Assembly (NCBI GenBank): GCA_964531335.1 | Contig: CAZHEV010000015.1 | Location: 1 to 64,000 of the forward strand | From: CAZHEV01 sp964531335 [NCBI: uncultured bacterium] | Lineage (GTDB): Bacteria > Eisenbacteria > RBG-16-71-46 > CAZHEV01 | Length of the DNA stretch: 64,000 nt | Direction of reading: 5' to 3' | Shown here: piece after piece, positions 11,380 through 21,159 of the stretch | Numbering within the stretch: position 1 is the stretch's first letter | Layout: every line of letters starts with the position of its first letter | Translations under genes and position numbers: made by a program | The notes under the pieces: model-generated | Told to the model about the DNA's origin: nothing | The model's database searches: none | What the model saw: only the letters and a program-made list of their open reading frames with translations

Positions 11380-12484
11380 TGGCGTTTCCCGTTTGAAGGC
11401 TATTTATCCCGCCGAGGGTTCAAACTGGAGATAGTTCTTCCACCCTATTGACTCGCGAACCCTCGTAACACTTTTGAAAAGCAGAGACACTTCAGATGCC
11501 GGACGCGCTATTTGCCCCATGAGACGGGGCTCGACATCTGCCATGTTGCGCAGACACAACGCATGTGTAGGTGGCTCGCAAACGATCCTCATTGCCGTGT
11601 CGCGAGTACGAAACTTATCACCCGGCGGAACGCAAATCAAGAACTTCCTCGTGAAGTCCTTAAGCTATATTGCAAGGCGGTTCTATTCAGTCGATTGTGA
11701 GTGAGTCGAAGCGAGGGAAAAATCCGTGCCCGGCTCAACCGCGGCCACGAACGAAATTTCGGGAAAAACGTCTGCGCAGAAATCGCGTCCTGATCGGGAG
11801 TTGCGAACAAGCTCTGCATGCGTTTCTGCGACCATGGGCGCGTCGCGCTTAACTAATAAGAGCGAACCGTAACGGGGGACCGAGAAATAGAGCACGACCG
11901 GCGTCGGGCCTGGGTGATGAAAGTCCGCTCGGAAGGCTCGGGCGGGCTTGTGCGCGACAAGCCGAGCTCGGGGTTCACACTCTTTCGTTTCTCGACGACG
12001 GTCTGGAGAAGTGGTCGGTGCGACCACGGCCGCGCTCGCGCAGCCAGTGTGGTTGATAAAACTTTCCGGCGCGCGGAAGGTCGGCTAGGTCTCGGCGGTC
12101 TCTGCCGGGCCTGCGCCGCCTCGACCTCCGAGCCCTCGGCGGCCGGAGTTGCTGCATGGTTCGGCAGGTCGAGATCCGGGCCCCTGCCCCGGTGCCCTTG
12201 TGGAAGGCCTTCCCCCAAGATCCGCCGCCTTTGTGCCGCGCCGCGCGCTGGCGTCGCAACCCCCCTTCCGCACAGGGGCCCGTCGCCGCCCCGGCCCAGC
12301 CGTGCCCGGCTGTCCGGAGCCCCGGGGGGATGGCCCGGCCCTCCGCAGGCCACATAGGTCTTGACCGGGCTGGACGTGGACAGGTAGACTGTTTGGATTG
12401 GAGGCGGATCACGCATTGGCTACATATGGACAGTCACTTGTAGCCCGACTTTTGCGCAGCTCTTGCTTGAAGGAGCGATGAGCC
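11380..12484. other. dnaA-rpmH intergenic region, gene-direction switch point
   Basis: About 1.1 kb with no convincing gene. Genes to the left run on the minus strand and those to the right on the plus strand, as expected on both sides of a replication origin, so this is the positional oriC candidate. The left half (11450-11790) is less GC-rich than its surroundings. I found no TTATCCACA-type box; only loose partial matches occur (TTATCACC near 11615). The right half (12050-12350) is very GC-rich. A dnaA promoter is plausible around 11600-11650 on the minus strand (TTGATT, 17 bases, TAAGTT), but it is unproven. Confidence 0.45.
12361..12390 (+). promoter_or_regulatory. Probable promoter of the rpmH-rnpA operon
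   Basis: TTGACC (12361-12366) and TAGACT (12385-12390) are spaced by 18 bases, about 95 bases before the rpmH start. A good match for a ribosomal-protein operon promoter, but the -10 hexamer is imperfect. Confidence 0.45.
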
Positions 12485-12619
12485 TTGAAGAGAACATATC
12501 AACCTCATAACAAGAGAAGGAAACGCACCCACGGCTTCCGTAAGAGGATGAGCACCCCCGAGGGACGGGCCGTGCTCAGGAGGCGTCGCGTGAAGGGAAG
12601 AAAGAGACTGTGTGTCTGA
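12485..12619 (+). CDS. rpmH: 50S ribosomal protein L34
   Basis: A 44-residue protein of the large ribosomal subunit. It starts at TTG (12485) with [17 protein letters not shown] and continues [27 protein letters not shown], the near-universal L34 pattern. AAGGAG lies nine bases before the TTG, which decides the start over the out-of-frame ATG at 12478. Its 3' end overlaps rnpA by eight bases. rpmH-rnpA-yidD-yidC-jag is the classical origin-proximal order. Confidence 0.95.
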   Translation: MKRTYQPHNKRRKRTHGFRKRMSTPEGRAVLRRRRVKGRKRLCV

Positions 12620-13004
12620 GGACCGCGTCTTGGTCGATCGTGCTTCGGAGAAGCTTCCAGCCCGCTTCTTGTTGAGGAGTCGGCGGGAATTCGAAGAAGT
12701 CTACCGGAATGGCACTCCTTACCGCGGCCGTTACATCGTCCTCATAGCGCTGGCCGGCGCAGGCATTTCCCAGCGAAAAGCGGGTTTTGTAGCAAGCAAG
12801 AAGGTAGGAGGCTCCGTCGAGCGCAACAGGGTGAAGCGCTTGATGAGAGAGGCGTTTCGCAAATCCCAGAAGCACATGACCTCCGACCCGGTCCACCTTG
12901 TCTTCATCGCGAGGGCGGCGGGCGTCGACGCGGCGAGCGAGGAGGTCAGAAAGGAGACCATGCGCCTGTTGGGACGAGCCTCCCTGCTGAGGCGCGAGGG
13001 CTAG
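12612..13004 (+). CDS. rnpA: Ribonuclease P protein component
   Basis: A 130-residue protein cofactor of RNase P, which matures tRNA 5' ends. The family pattern is clear: [16 protein letters not shown] near the start, then the RNR signature in [21 protein letters not shown], and a C-terminal domain ([11 protein letters not shown]). The GTG start lies inside the last codons of rpmH, so translation is coupled. The RNA subunit gene rnpB is not in the window. Confidence 0.95.
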   Translation: MSEDRVLVDRASEKLPARFLLRSRREFEEVYRNGTPYRGRYIVLIALAGAGISQRKAGFVASKKVGGSVERNRVKRLMREAFRKSQKHMTSDPVHLVFIARAAGVDAASEEVRKETMRLLGRASLLRREG

Positions 13005-13064
13005 GGCCAGGGCGATCGCCGCTTGGCCTCCGGCGCGCCGGCCGGGTTCGATCCACCGGAGTTC

Positions 13065-13304
13065 GTGAACTTGAAGGCATTGATTCTATTCCTGCTGACT
13101 TTGTATAGATGGGTTCTGTCCCCCTTGCTCCCGAGGACCTGCAGGTTCTATCCATCCTGTTCGGCCTATGCACACGAGGCTGTGAGCAGGCACGGCGCCC
13201 TTCGCGGCATCTGGCTCGCCGCGCGCCGTCTGCTGCGCTGCCATCCTTATAGCCCGGGGGGCTATGACCCTGTCCCAGAAACGCCGACTGCCGCGGGGCA
13301 TTAG
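13065..13304 (+). CDS. yidD: Membrane protein insertion efficiency factor YidD
   Basis: A small protein (about 79 residues from the GTG at 13065) that assists YidC-dependent insertion. The hallmark [19 protein letters not shown], the [17 protein letters not shown] motif and an N-terminal amphipathic/hydrophobic helix ([13 protein letters not shown]) are all present. A longer in-frame reading begins at TTG 13023 but adds a Gly/Ala/Pro-rich leader that does not match the family. It lies between rnpA and yidC, as in most bacteria. Confidence 0.92.
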   Translation: MNLKALILFLLTLYRWVLSPLLPRTCRFYPSCSAYAHEAVSRHGALRGIWLAARRLLRCHPYSPGGYDPVPETPTAAGH

Positions 13305-13337
13305 AGACACGCGGAGTTCAGGAGCGCATAGAAAGCC

Positions 13338-15131
13338 ATGGGCGATTACAAAAGAATGCTCCTGGCGGTCATTATCGCCTCGGTGTTCATATTCATCTGG
13401 ACTACCTTCTTCTCCGAGCCTCCCCGGAGGCGGGGTACCGGCCCGACCGGCGTACCGGACAGCGTCGAGGTCGCCGACATCGAGGACGACACGACCGACT
13501 TCGGCGGCCGCCCGGCGGGTGAGCCGGGTAGGCGCGGCGAGCCCTCCCACCTGTCCACGCGCGAGACGGCCCAGCCGCCCACTCAGGAACGACCTTCGGA
13601 CGAGGCGCTTCGCGGCATCTGGCTCGAGCAACCGGGGTGGGAGCGGATGGTCGCCGAGACCGGGCTGTGCAAGGGTGAGCTCGTCTCTCTCGGAGGCGGT
13701 CTCTCATCATGGAAGCTCAAGGAGTTCCTCGACCAGGAGAAAGCGCCCGTCGACCTGGTGGTCCTAAGGCCCGGCGCCACGTCCGAGCTCGGGCTGGACC
13801 TGGTCTCGGGAGGCGCCTTCCTGAGCCTCGACGACGCCCCCTTTAGTCGCAGGGAGCTCCCCTCCGACGATCCCGACGTCGAGAAGATGGTCGCTCTTAC
13901 CGCGACGGACAGCGCGGGATCATCCGTCACCAGGATCTACACTTTCTACCGGAACAGCTACTTCTTCGACGTGGACGTGACGGCCGAGGGCTTCGGCCGC
14001 GGCGAGCGGCTCTCGTGCGCCCTGTCCTGGAGCTATGGGCTTCCGATCACCGAGGCCAACGAGAAGTCGGACATAGACAACTTCGCCGCTATGAGTCTCC
14101 TGGGAGAAGAGTTCCACAAGGACAAGAGGGGCGACTTCAAGGACGAGCCCGTCAAGGAGCTGGAGGGCAACGTCAGGTGGACCGGCCTCCGAAACAAGTA
14201 CTTCGTGGTCGCCCTGATACCTCCGACCGAGCAACCCGGCACCGCCGTGCGGACATGGGGCGATCCCACGCGCAATCTTGTGGCAACGCAGCTCTTTGTG
14301 CCCATGAAGATTGCAGATGATGGAGAGGCCGCGGCCTCCTTCAGGGTCTATGCGGGCCCGATGGACTATGACAAGCTGGTGGCCCTGGGCGTGGGCCTGG
14401 AGAAGGACGTCTACCAGCGGTTCCGCTTCATGGCGCCGCTCAATCATCTGGTCTTCGCGCTGATGCAGTGGGTCCATGGGCTGGTGCCCAACTACGGCGT
14501 CGTGATCATCCTGGTCTCGGTGCTCATCAAGTTGATCTTCTATCCCCTCACCCGCAGCAGCCTGAGATCGATGCAGGCGATGAAGAAAGTCCAGCCCGAG
14601 CTCGAGGCGCTGAAGAAGAAGTACAAGGGCGACCCGAAGAAGATGAACCAGGCCCAGATGGAGCTCTTCCGCAAGCACAAGGTCAATCCCCTGGGCGGCT
14701 GTCTGCCTATCCTGGTTCAGATGCCCATCTTCTTCGCGCTGTACAACGTGCTGGTCGAGTCCGTCCAGCTCAGGCAGGCGGACTTCGTCGCCTGGATAGA
14801 CGACCTGTCGGCGCCGGACACGCTGTTCCACTTTGGCGACTTTCCGGTGCACTTATTGCCGCTCGTCATGGCGGCCACTCAGCTTGTGCAGCCGACGATG
14901 GGCCCGTCCACAGACCCCAAGCAGAAAATGATGAAGTACTTAATGCCCATCTTCCTGCTGGTGATCTTCTACGGGCTGCCTTCGGGGCTCGTGCTCTACT
15001 GGACCGTCAACAACGTGCTGACAGCTCTGCAGCAGTACTTGATGAACCGCTCCGAGAAGACGGACGAGGGCTCCGTCACGGTCGCGCCCTCCAGGCCGAC
15101 GAAACGCAAGGGGAGGGCGAGCAACAAGTAG
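13338..15131 (+). CDS. yidC: Membrane protein insertase YidC
   Basis: A 597-residue Oxa1-family insertase. An N-terminal transmembrane anchor (residues 6-25) is followed by a variable acidic/Pro linker and the large periplasmic beta-sandwich domain found only in Gram-negative YidC (about 100-350). The conserved 5-TM insertase core spans about 365-580: FALMQWVHGLVPNYGVVIIL, the cytoplasmic hairpin KKVQPELEALKKKYKGD, LGGCLPILVQMPIFFALY, and YLMPIFLLVIFYGLPSGLVLYW. The C-tail is basic (KRKGRASNK), as expected for ribosome contact. Thirty-odd bases separate it from yidD. Confidence 0.96.
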   Translation: MGDYKRMLLAVIIASVFIFIWTTFFSEPPRRRGTGPTGVPDSVEVADIEDDTTDFGGRPAGEPGRRGEPSHLSTRETAQPPTQERPSDEALRGIWLEQPGWERMVAETGLCKGELVSLGGGLSSWKLKEFLDQEKAPVDLVVLRPGATSELGLDLVSGGAFLSLDDAPFSRRELPSDDPDVEKMVALTATDSAGSSVTRIYTFYRNSYFFDVDVTAEGFGRGERLSCALSWSYGLPITEANEKSDIDNFAAMSLLGEEFHKDKRGDFKDEPVKELEGNVRWTGLRNKYFVVALIPPTEQPGTAVRTWGDPTRNLVATQLFVPMKIADDGEAAASFRVYAGPMDYDKLVALGVGLEKDVYQRFRFMAPLNHLVFALMQWVHGLVPNYGVVIILVSVLIKLIFYPLTRSSLRSMQAMKKVQPELEALKKKYKGDPKKMNQAQMELFRKHKVNPLGGCLPILVQMPIFFALYNVLVESVQLRQADFVAWIDDLSAPDTLFHFGDFPVHLLPLVMAATQLVQPTMGPSTDPKQKMMKYLMPIFLLVIFYGLPSGLVLYWTVNNVLTALQQYLMNRSEKTDEGSVTVAPSRPTKRKGRASNK

Positions 15132-15159
15132 GAGTCACATCTAAGGAAAGGGATCGCAT

Positions 15160-15843
15160 ATGGATACGGACAATCAGGAAAGGCAGCAGATCGAGATGGA
15201 AGGCAAGACCGTGGACGATGCGGTCGAGGAGGCGCTGGCAACGCTCAATGTGGGCAAAGACCTGGTCGACATCGAGGTCCTCGACCCGGGCAGCAAGGGC
15301 TTCTTGAACGTCATAGGCGGCAAGAACGCAAGGGTCAGAGTGTCGATGCGCGGCGGGGTCTGGCTGGAGAGGTCCAGGGAGATCGTCCAGGATCTCATGG
15401 AACGGATGGGCATCAAGGCACAGATCGACGTCGAAGAGGTGCACGACGTCATAGAGGTGAAGATCGACAGCGCGGAGAGCGACGGCCTGCTGATAGGGCG
15501 CCGGGGGGAGACGCTCTCGGCGATACAACATCTAGTCACTCGCATGGTCAACAAGGACAGCCCCCAGCGCGTCCAGGTGGTCGTTGACGTCGGGGGGTAC
15601 AAGAGAAGAAGAGAGGCCCAACTGGAGAACCTGGCCAGGTCGCTGGCCTCGAAGGTAGAGTCAACAGGCCAGCAGGTCCTCACCGAGCCGCTCAACGCGG
15701 CCGAGAGAAGAGTGATCCATATCACCTTGACCGAGAACCCCTCCGTGCGCACGGAGACCATCGGCGACGGTCTCATGAAGAAGGTGGCCGTAATTCGCGT
15801 GAGGAACGGCGGCAGTGCCTCCCCGCCATCCGCAACCCGCTGA
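15160..15843 (+). CDS. khpB: RNA-binding protein KhpB/Jag (Jag-N, KH, R3H)
   Basis: A 227-residue RNA-binding protein with the three Jag domains in order. Jag-N spans residues ~10-60 (GKTVDDAVEEALATLNV, SKGFLNVIGGKNARV). The KH-like domain spans ~75-150 (GLLIGRRGETLSAIQHLV). The R3H domain spans ~155-215 (LNAAERRVIHITL). Jag/KhpB works with KhpA in RNA-based control of cell-envelope synthesis in Gram-positive bacteria; its role here is unknown. The 3' end overlaps mnmE by 29 bases. Confidence 0.93.
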   Translation: MDTDNQERQQIEMEGKTVDDAVEEALATLNVGKDLVDIEVLDPGSKGFLNVIGGKNARVRVSMRGGVWLERSREIVQDLMERMGIKAQIDVEEVHDVIEVKIDSAESDGLLIGRRGETLSAIQHLVTRMVNKDSPQRVQVVVDVGGYKRRREAQLENLARSLASKVESTGQQVLTEPLNAAERRVIHITLTENPSVRTETIGDGLMKKVAVIRVRNGGSASPPSATR

Positions 15844-17245
15844 GGATACGATAGCTGCGATAAGCACGCCTCCCGGGAAAGGCGCGATCGCCCTGGTGAG
15901 GTTGAGCGGTCCCGATGCGATTGCCATCGCGGACCGGGTGTTCGAAGGGGGCGTGCGCCTTGCCGGGGCACCGCCCCGGACCGTCCAGCTCGGGCGGGTG
16001 GTTGCGCGCTCGGGCCGCTGGATAGACGAGGTCCTCGCCACGGTATTCATCTCCCCGCACAGTTACACAGGCGAGGACATGGTCGAGCTGAGCTGCCACG
16101 GAGGCCCCCTGCCGGCGGCGCTCGTTCTGGAGGCCCTTATCGAGTCCGGCGCAAGGCCGGCCGGCCCCGGCGAGTTCACCAAGAGAGCTTTCCTTTCAGG
16201 CAAAATGGATCTGAGCCAGGCGGAGGCCGTCGCCCAGATAGTCTCGGCCAAGAGCCGTGCCGGGCTGAGGGCCGCGCTCGCCCAGTCTGAGGGCGCTCTG
16301 TCCAGGAAGATCAGGTCCTTCAGGGAGGCGCTGGTCGCGGCGCTGGCCGAGCTGGAGGCTCGACTCGACTTCTCAGAAGATGTGGAGGAGGATGTCGATC
16401 CGGCGGCGATCGCCGAGGTGGTCTCAGAGACCTCGGCGGGCTTAGAGGAGCTTCTCCGGTCGAGGGAGCTGGGACGGCTCGCAAGCGAGGGCGCGCGGGT
16501 GGTCATAGCGGGCAGGCCAAACGTGGGTAAGTCAAGACTTCTAAACGCCTTGGTGGGAAAGGAGCGCGCAATAGTCACCCCTGTCCCCGGCACGACCAGG
16601 GACACGATCGAAGAGTGGGTGGAGCTCGACGGAGTGCTGCTGACCCTGGCGGACACCGCGGGCCTTCGACCTGCCGCCGATCTGGTAGAGGCAGAGGGGG
16701 TGAGAAGGACAAGAGAGCTGCTGCGAGACTGCCAACTGGTGCTTATGGTGGTGGAGCTCACTTCGCCGCCCGAGTCCGCGCAGGACCCGGCTCTCATCCG
16801 CGAGACAGCCGCCGAGGCGCCCGTAATCCCGGTGGTCAACAAGTGCGACCTTGAAGGAGACAGGTCCGGTTGGTCGGCTGCCCTGGAGCGGCTCGCGCCG
16901 GCCGTGGCGGGCACTGTGCTCCCTGCCGCGTACACCTCGGCGCTGACCGGCGAGGGGGTGCCCGAGCTCAAAGCGAGGATCGTGGAGAGCTTGGTCGGCG
17001 GTCAAGGCGCCGGCGCGATCGACTCGGGCGAGGTGCTTCTGGCCAACGCAAGGCACGCCGCCTCGCTGACAAAAGCGAGGGATGCGCTGGGGCGGCTCTC
17101 GGCAGCTCTGGCGCAGGGGCTCTCGGAGGAGCTTTTGGCCTTCGAGATGGGACAGGCGCTCGGCGCGCTCGGCGAGGTAACGGGGGAATCGATCGCCGAG
17201 GATGTGCTCGAAAACATCTTCTCCCGGTTCTGCATAGGGAAGTGA
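15815..17245 (+). CDS. mnmE: tRNA modification GTPase MnmE
   Basis: A 476-residue GTPase that with MnmG installs the cmnm5 group on U34 of several tRNAs. The N-terminal folate-binding domain ([22 protein letters not shown]) comes first, then a helical domain that embraces the G domain. G1 is GRPNVGKS (about 232), G3 is DTAG and G4 is NKCD. The C-terminus ends in the invariant FCIGK. The start is a GTG inside khpB; seven bases separate the stop from mnmG. Confidence 0.96.
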   Translation: MPPRHPQPAEDTIAAISTPPGKGAIALVRLSGPDAIAIADRVFEGGVRLAGAPPRTVQLGRVVARSGRWIDEVLATVFISPHSYTGEDMVELSCHGGPLPAALVLEALIESGARPAGPGEFTKRAFLSGKMDLSQAEAVAQIVSAKSRAGLRAALAQSEGALSRKIRSFREALVAALAELEARLDFSEDVEEDVDPAAIAEVVSETSAGLEELLRSRELGRLASEGARVVIAGRPNVGKSRLLNALVGKERAIVTPVPGTTRDTIEEWVELDGVLLTLADTAGLRPAADLVEAEGVRRTRELLRDCQLVLMVVELTSPPESAQDPALIRETAAEAPVIPVVNKCDLEGDRSGWSAALERLAPAVAGTVLPAAYTSALTGEGVPELKARIVESLVGGQGAGAIDSGEVLLANARHAASLTKARDALGRLSAALAQGLSEELLAFEMGQALGALGEVTGESIAEDVLENIFSRFCIGK

Positions 17246-17252
17246 CCTTCCG

Positions 17253-19139
17253 ATGGGCTCTACGATGAAATGCGACGTCCTGGTCGTGGGCGGAGGCCAC
17301 GCCGGCTGCGAGGCGGCGCTTGCCGCCGCGCGGATGGGGGCGAGCACGATACTGCTGACGGGCGATCTCGGCAAGATAGCCCAGATGTCGTGCAACCCGT
17401 CCATAGGCGGCCTCGCCAAGGGCCAGCTTGTCAGGGAGATAGACGCCCTGGGGGGTGAGATGGGCAGGGTCGCGGACCGCACCGGCATCCAGTTCAGGAT
17501 GCTCAACATCGGCAAGGGCCCGGCGGTGTGGTCTCCCAGGGCCCAGTCGGACAGGACGCTCTACCGGGAGGAGATGACGGCGAGGGTTAGAGGCCAGAGG
17601 GACCTTGGGGTGGTGGAGGGCCTTGGGGTCGAGGTGCTCACCCGTGACGGCGTCGCAACGGGCGTTTCCGCCGAGGCAGGCGAGGTTGTGCGCGCCGGGG
17701 CGGTCATACTCTCGCCGGGGACCTTTCTGAACGGGCTAATGCACATAGGCTTTGAGACTTACGCGGGGGGCCGCCATGGGGAGGCGCCGAGCGCGGGGCT
17801 TACCGACTCGCTCAGGAGGCTGGGGCTTACATGCGGCAGGCTCAAGACCGGCACATCTCCTCGCATAAGGTCTGCGAGCGTCGACTTCGAGGCGATGGAG
17901 CCGCAGTACGGAGACGATCCGCCGAGGCCGTTCTCTCATTTCACGGGGCCGCTGGAGGTCGATCAGGAGCCCTGTTATGTCACCCGGACGGGGGAGCGTA
18001 CGGCGGGCCTCGTACGGGAGAACCTGGACAAGTCGCCCCTTTACTCGGGCCGGATCCAGGGCGTGGGGCCGCGCTATTGCCCGTCCTTCGAAGACAAGGT
18101 GGTCAGATTTCCCGACAGGGAGAGCCACCTGATCATGGTCGAGCCGGAGGGCAGATCCTCCGGGGAGGTGTACCTGAACGGACTTTCCACGAGCCTTCCC
18201 CTGGAGGTGCAACTGGCTATGGTAAGGACGCTTAGGGGGCTCGAGGGGGCGGAGATCGCCGTGCCCGGCTACGCCGTGGAGTACGACTTCGTAGATCCCA
18301 CCTGTCTCGAGCCCAGTCTCGAGTGCAGGGCGTGCGGGAGGCTCTTCCTGGCCGGCCAGATAAACGGCACCTCGGGCTACGAGGAGGCCGCCGCGCAGGG
18401 CCTTATGGCCGGCGTAAACGCCGTCAGGGCCCTGGACGGCGCCCCGCCGATGGTGCTGGGCAGACACGAGGCCTACATAGGCGTGCTCATAGACGATCTG
18501 GTGACAAAGGGTACCAGCGAGCCCTACAGGATGTTCACCTCGAGGGCGGAGTACCGCTTGCTCCTGAGGCAGGACAACGCCGACGAGAGGCTGGCTCCCT
18601 ACGGGCGGGATCTCGGGCTGCTGACCGAGGAGGAGTACAGGTCGGTGACGGACAGGCACGACGCCGTGGCCCGCGAGCTCGGGCGGCTCAGGAGCACGAC
18701 GGCATCCCCGGAAGCCTTGGGCGGGGAGACGGCCGGGGCCGGGAAGATCTCCCTTCATGCGCTTCTCGCCAGGCCGCATGTGACTTATGATGATATGGAG
18801 AGGCTCGATCCCCCCTCCACCGGCGTTCCCGGATGGCTGCGGGAGCTTGTCACCATAAGGGCCAAGTACGCAGGGTACATCAAGAGGCAGGAGCGGGAGA
18901 TAGAGCGTTTCAGGAGGTTCGAGGCCATGTCGATTCCGGGAGGCCTGTGGAAGGAGGGGCTCCCCGGGCTCTCCATGGAGGCGGACGAGAAGCTCAGAAG
19001 CCAAAGGCCCCGTTCTCTCGGACAGGCGGGAAGGATTCCCGGGGTATCCCCCGCGGACGTGAGTGTGCTTCACCTGCACCTTGACAGATATTTGCGCTCC
19101 AGGGGGGGCGGGCTGTCTGGGAAAGACGTCTTCCCGTGA
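17253..19139 (+). CDS. mnmG: tRNA uridine-5-carboxymethylaminomethyl modification enzyme MnmG
   Basis: A 628-residue FAD-dependent partner of MnmE. The FAD-binding motif [19 protein letters not shown] is at residues ~10-29. The GidA signatures [15 protein letters not shown] and [16 protein letters not shown] are present. The C-terminal helical MnmE-binding domain ends in [16 protein letters not shown]. The start could be the ATG at 17253 or one four codons later ([11 protein letters not shown]). It is part of the jag-mnmE-mnmG-rsmG-parAB order shared by many bacteria. Confidence 0.96.
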   Translation: MGSTMKCDVLVVGGGHAGCEAALAAARMGASTILLTGDLGKIAQMSCNPSIGGLAKGQLVREIDALGGEMGRVADRTGIQFRMLNIGKGPAVWSPRAQSDRTLYREEMTARVRGQRDLGVVEGLGVEVLTRDGVATGVSAEAGEVVRAGAVILSPGTFLNGLMHIGFETYAGGRHGEAPSAGLTDSLRRLGLTCGRLKTGTSPRIRSASVDFEAMEPQYGDDPPRPFSHFTGPLEVDQEPCYVTRTGERTAGLVRENLDKSPLYSGRIQGVGPRYCPSFEDKVVRFPDRESHLIMVEPEGRSSGEVYLNGLSTSLPLEVQLAMVRTLRGLEGAEIAVPGYAVEYDFVDPTCLEPSLECRACGRLFLAGQINGTSGYEEAAAQGLMAGVNAVRALDGAPPMVLGRHEAYIGVLIDDLVTKGTSEPYRMFTSRAEYRLLLRQDNADERLAPYGRDLGLLTEEEYRSVTDRHDAVARELGRLRSTTASPEALGGETAGAGKISLHALLARPHVTYDDMERLDPPSTGVPGWLRELVTIRAKYAGYIKRQEREIERFRRFEAMSIPGGLWKEGLPGLSMEADEKLRSQRPRSLGQAGRIPGVSPADVSVLHLHLDRYLRSRGGGLSGKDVFP

Positions 19140-19263
19140 ACCCGGGGCGTGATCAAGGCGCATCGCGGTCCCGGGCGGCGGAGCTCCCTGGGGCGTGACC
19201 AGCCTTTGAATACCGGAGATAATTCAATCGCCCTGGCCCCGTGGGGCAAGCTACTTGGGAGTG

Positions 19264-19989
19264 ATGGACATGAAGGACAGTGGAAAAGGCCGCGAGGCGG
19301 CCGGCGGTGGCGGCGAAAGGCCGGGATCGGACGCGATCATGGAGGAGTTGGAGGAGTTCTCCGAGTCGTTCGAGGACAATACGGGCCTGAAGTTCGGAGC
19401 GGCCCTCAAGGAGAACCTCGCCGAGTACGTCTCCGAGCTCTACAAGTGGAACGACAGGGCGGCCCTTCTCTCGCGAAAGGACGAGGTCCGGGTGGTCGAG
19501 AGGCACGTTATGGACAGCCTGAGCCTTCTCGCGTTCCTCCATGAGACCGAGGGCTCGACCTTGCTCGACATAGGAAGCGGGGCCGGCTTTCCTGCGATCC
19601 CGCTCAAGCTGGCCGCGCCGAAGCTGACGGTGGCCATGGTCGAGTCGGTGAGGAAAAAGACCCTCTTTCTGAACTACCTCATCGGAAAGCTGGGGCTTCG
19701 TGATACTTACGTTCTCGAGGACCGCGCTGAGAGCTCCCCCTGGAAGGACATCGCCCAGGAGGGCTTCGACGTGGTCACCTCCAGGGCGACCTTCGGCCTT
19801 CCGGAACTGGTCCCGCTGGCAGTGTCCGCCGTAAAGCGAGGCGGCCTATTGGTGGCCTACAAGGGAGGGCGCTACGAGGACGAGCTGGAGGCCGCGGAGG
19901 GGCCCCTTTCCAACACCAGCCTGAGGCTGGTCACGGTCTGGGAGAGCCCGTGGGGGCCCGGAAAGCTCCTGGCCTTTCAGCGGGGCTAG
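19264..19989 (+). CDS. rsmG: 16S rRNA (guanine-N7)-methyltransferase RsmG
   Basis: A SAM-dependent methyltransferase of about 241 residues that modifies G527 (E. coli numbering) of 16S rRNA. Core motifs: ELYKWNDRAALLSRKDEVRVVERHVMDSL, the SAM loop LLDIGSGAGFPAIPLKL (about 100-116), VESVRKKTLFLNYL and VTSRATFGLPEL. The N-terminal ~25 residues are Gly/Lys-rich and poorly conserved. ATG 19264 has GGAG just upstream; GTG 19261 and ATG 19270 are alternatives. Confidence 0.95.
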   Translation: MDMKDSGKGREAAGGGGERPGSDAIMEELEEFSESFEDNTGLKFGAALKENLAEYVSELYKWNDRAALLSRKDEVRVVERHVMDSLSLLAFLHETEGSTLLDIGSGAGFPAIPLKLAAPKLTVAMVESVRKKTLFLNYLIGKLGLRDTYVLEDRAESSPWKDIAQEGFDVVTSRATFGLPELVPLAVSAVKRGGLLVAYKGGRYEDELEAAEGPLSNTSLRLVTVWESPWGPGKLLAFQRG

Positions 19990-20388
19990 CGGTGACCAAG
20001 ACATGCCGCATGCGCTATGGCTTATGCCCGCGCAAAGTCTTCCCGGTCACGGCGTATGCTATATGGCATACGCCATACTGCATTGCCTTCCCGCGCGATC
20101 GCCGGCGTGCCCGCCGCTTTGAAAGTGCCTGGAAAAGCCGCTTGAGATCTAACCGAAACTCATTACGCCCGCGGAAGAGGATGACAAGATAGAACAACGC
20201 AGTTGTTGGATAACGAATCGCGCGCGTCCAATTCTCTCCGAGAGCAGGTCCGCGGGGGTGATGAAGCGCGCCCTGGGGCGTGTGGAGGGCGGGCTGTATC
20301 TTTCGCGAGGAAAAGAAGTTGCACGGCCCGGGGCTTCGTGTTAGATTGCCGCTGTGGATTGAGCCGCGGTCGGTTTTGGAGCTCCATT
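19990..20388. other. rsmG-parA intergenic region with a perfect hairpin
   Basis: About 400 bases without a supported gene. At 20051-20074 GGCGTATGC and GCATACGCC form a perfect 9-bp stem with a six-base loop TATATG. It has no T-tract, so it is either a weak terminator or a protein-binding palindrome upstream of parA. A further partial copy (GCATGCGCTATGGC) occurs just before it at about 20006. Confidence 0.5.
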
Positions 20389-21159
20389 TTGCTTGATATG
20401 AGCAAGGTCATAGCAATCGCAAATCAGAAAGGCGGCGTCGGAAAGACGACGACCGCGATAAACCTCGGGGCCTTCCTGGCCGACGCGGGCAAGAAGGTCT
20501 TGCTTATCGATATGGACCCGCAGGGCAATGCCGGAAGCGGCATCGGCGTCAATGGGAGCTCCATCGAGGCCTCGATGTATGAGGTCCTGCTCGGAGAGAT
20601 CGGCATAGAGGACGCCATAATCCCGACGGCGGTGGAAGGCTTGTTCATTGCGCCGGCCGGCGAGGGGCTCGTAGGCGCCGAGGTGGAGATGGCGGGATTC
20701 ATGGCAAGGGAGAGCCGGCTGAGGAACAGTATCGAGCCGGTCAGGGACGCCTACAATTATATATTGATCGATACGCCCCCCTCCCTTGGGCTCTTGACGG
20801 TCAACACGCTGACAGCCGCTGATTCCGTGATCGTGCCCATACAGTGCGAGTACTACGCACTTGAGGGCCTAAGCCAGCTACTGAAGGCAATAAAGCTTGT
20901 GCAAAGCAATCTGAACCCGGCTCTGCGCATAGAGGGCGTGCTGCTTACCATGTCTGATTCGAGGCTGAACCTCTCACAGCAGGTGGAGGGTGAGGCAAGG
21001 AGGTTCTTCTCGCAGAGAGTGTATGAGACGGTGATTCCTCGTAATGTCAGGCTGGGTGAGGCGCCGAGCTTCGGACGTCCGGTCCTGCTCTACGACCGGA
21101 GCTGCGCTGGGGCGGCCAGCTATGAGAAGTTAGCGAAGGAGGTGATGGCTAATGCCTAG
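20389..21159 (+). CDS. parA: Chromosome partitioning ATPase ParA (Soj)
   Basis: A ParA/MinD-family ATPase (about 256 residues) that binds DNA nonspecifically as an ATP dimer and moves ParB-parS complexes. The deviant Walker [15 protein letters not shown] has its signature Lys. Switch I/Walker A' is [16 protein letters not shown] and Walker B is [11 protein letters not shown]. The TTG at 20389 has GGAG seven bases upstream; the next in-frame ATG (20398, MSKVIAIAN) lacks a well-placed site but would give the textbook N-terminus. The gene overlaps parB by eight bases. Confidence 0.95.
   Translation: MLDMSKVIAIANQKGGVGKTTTAINLGAFLADAGKKVLLIDMDPQGNAGSGIGVNGSSIEASMYEVLLGEIGIEDAIIPTAVEGLFIAPAGEGLVGAEVEMAGFMARESRLRNSIEPVRDAYNYILIDTPPSLGLLTVNTLTAADSVIVPIQCEYYALEGLSQLLKAIKLVQSNLNPALRIEGVLLTMSDSRLNLSQQVEGEARRFFSQRVYETVIPRNVRLGEAPSFGRPVLLYDRSCAGAASYEKLAKEVMANA

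Noticed and set aside
11380-12484. Search for classical DnaA boxes and a protein-coding gene next to dnaA
   Set aside because: No TTATCCACA-type box and no credible gene; only frames with biased composition.
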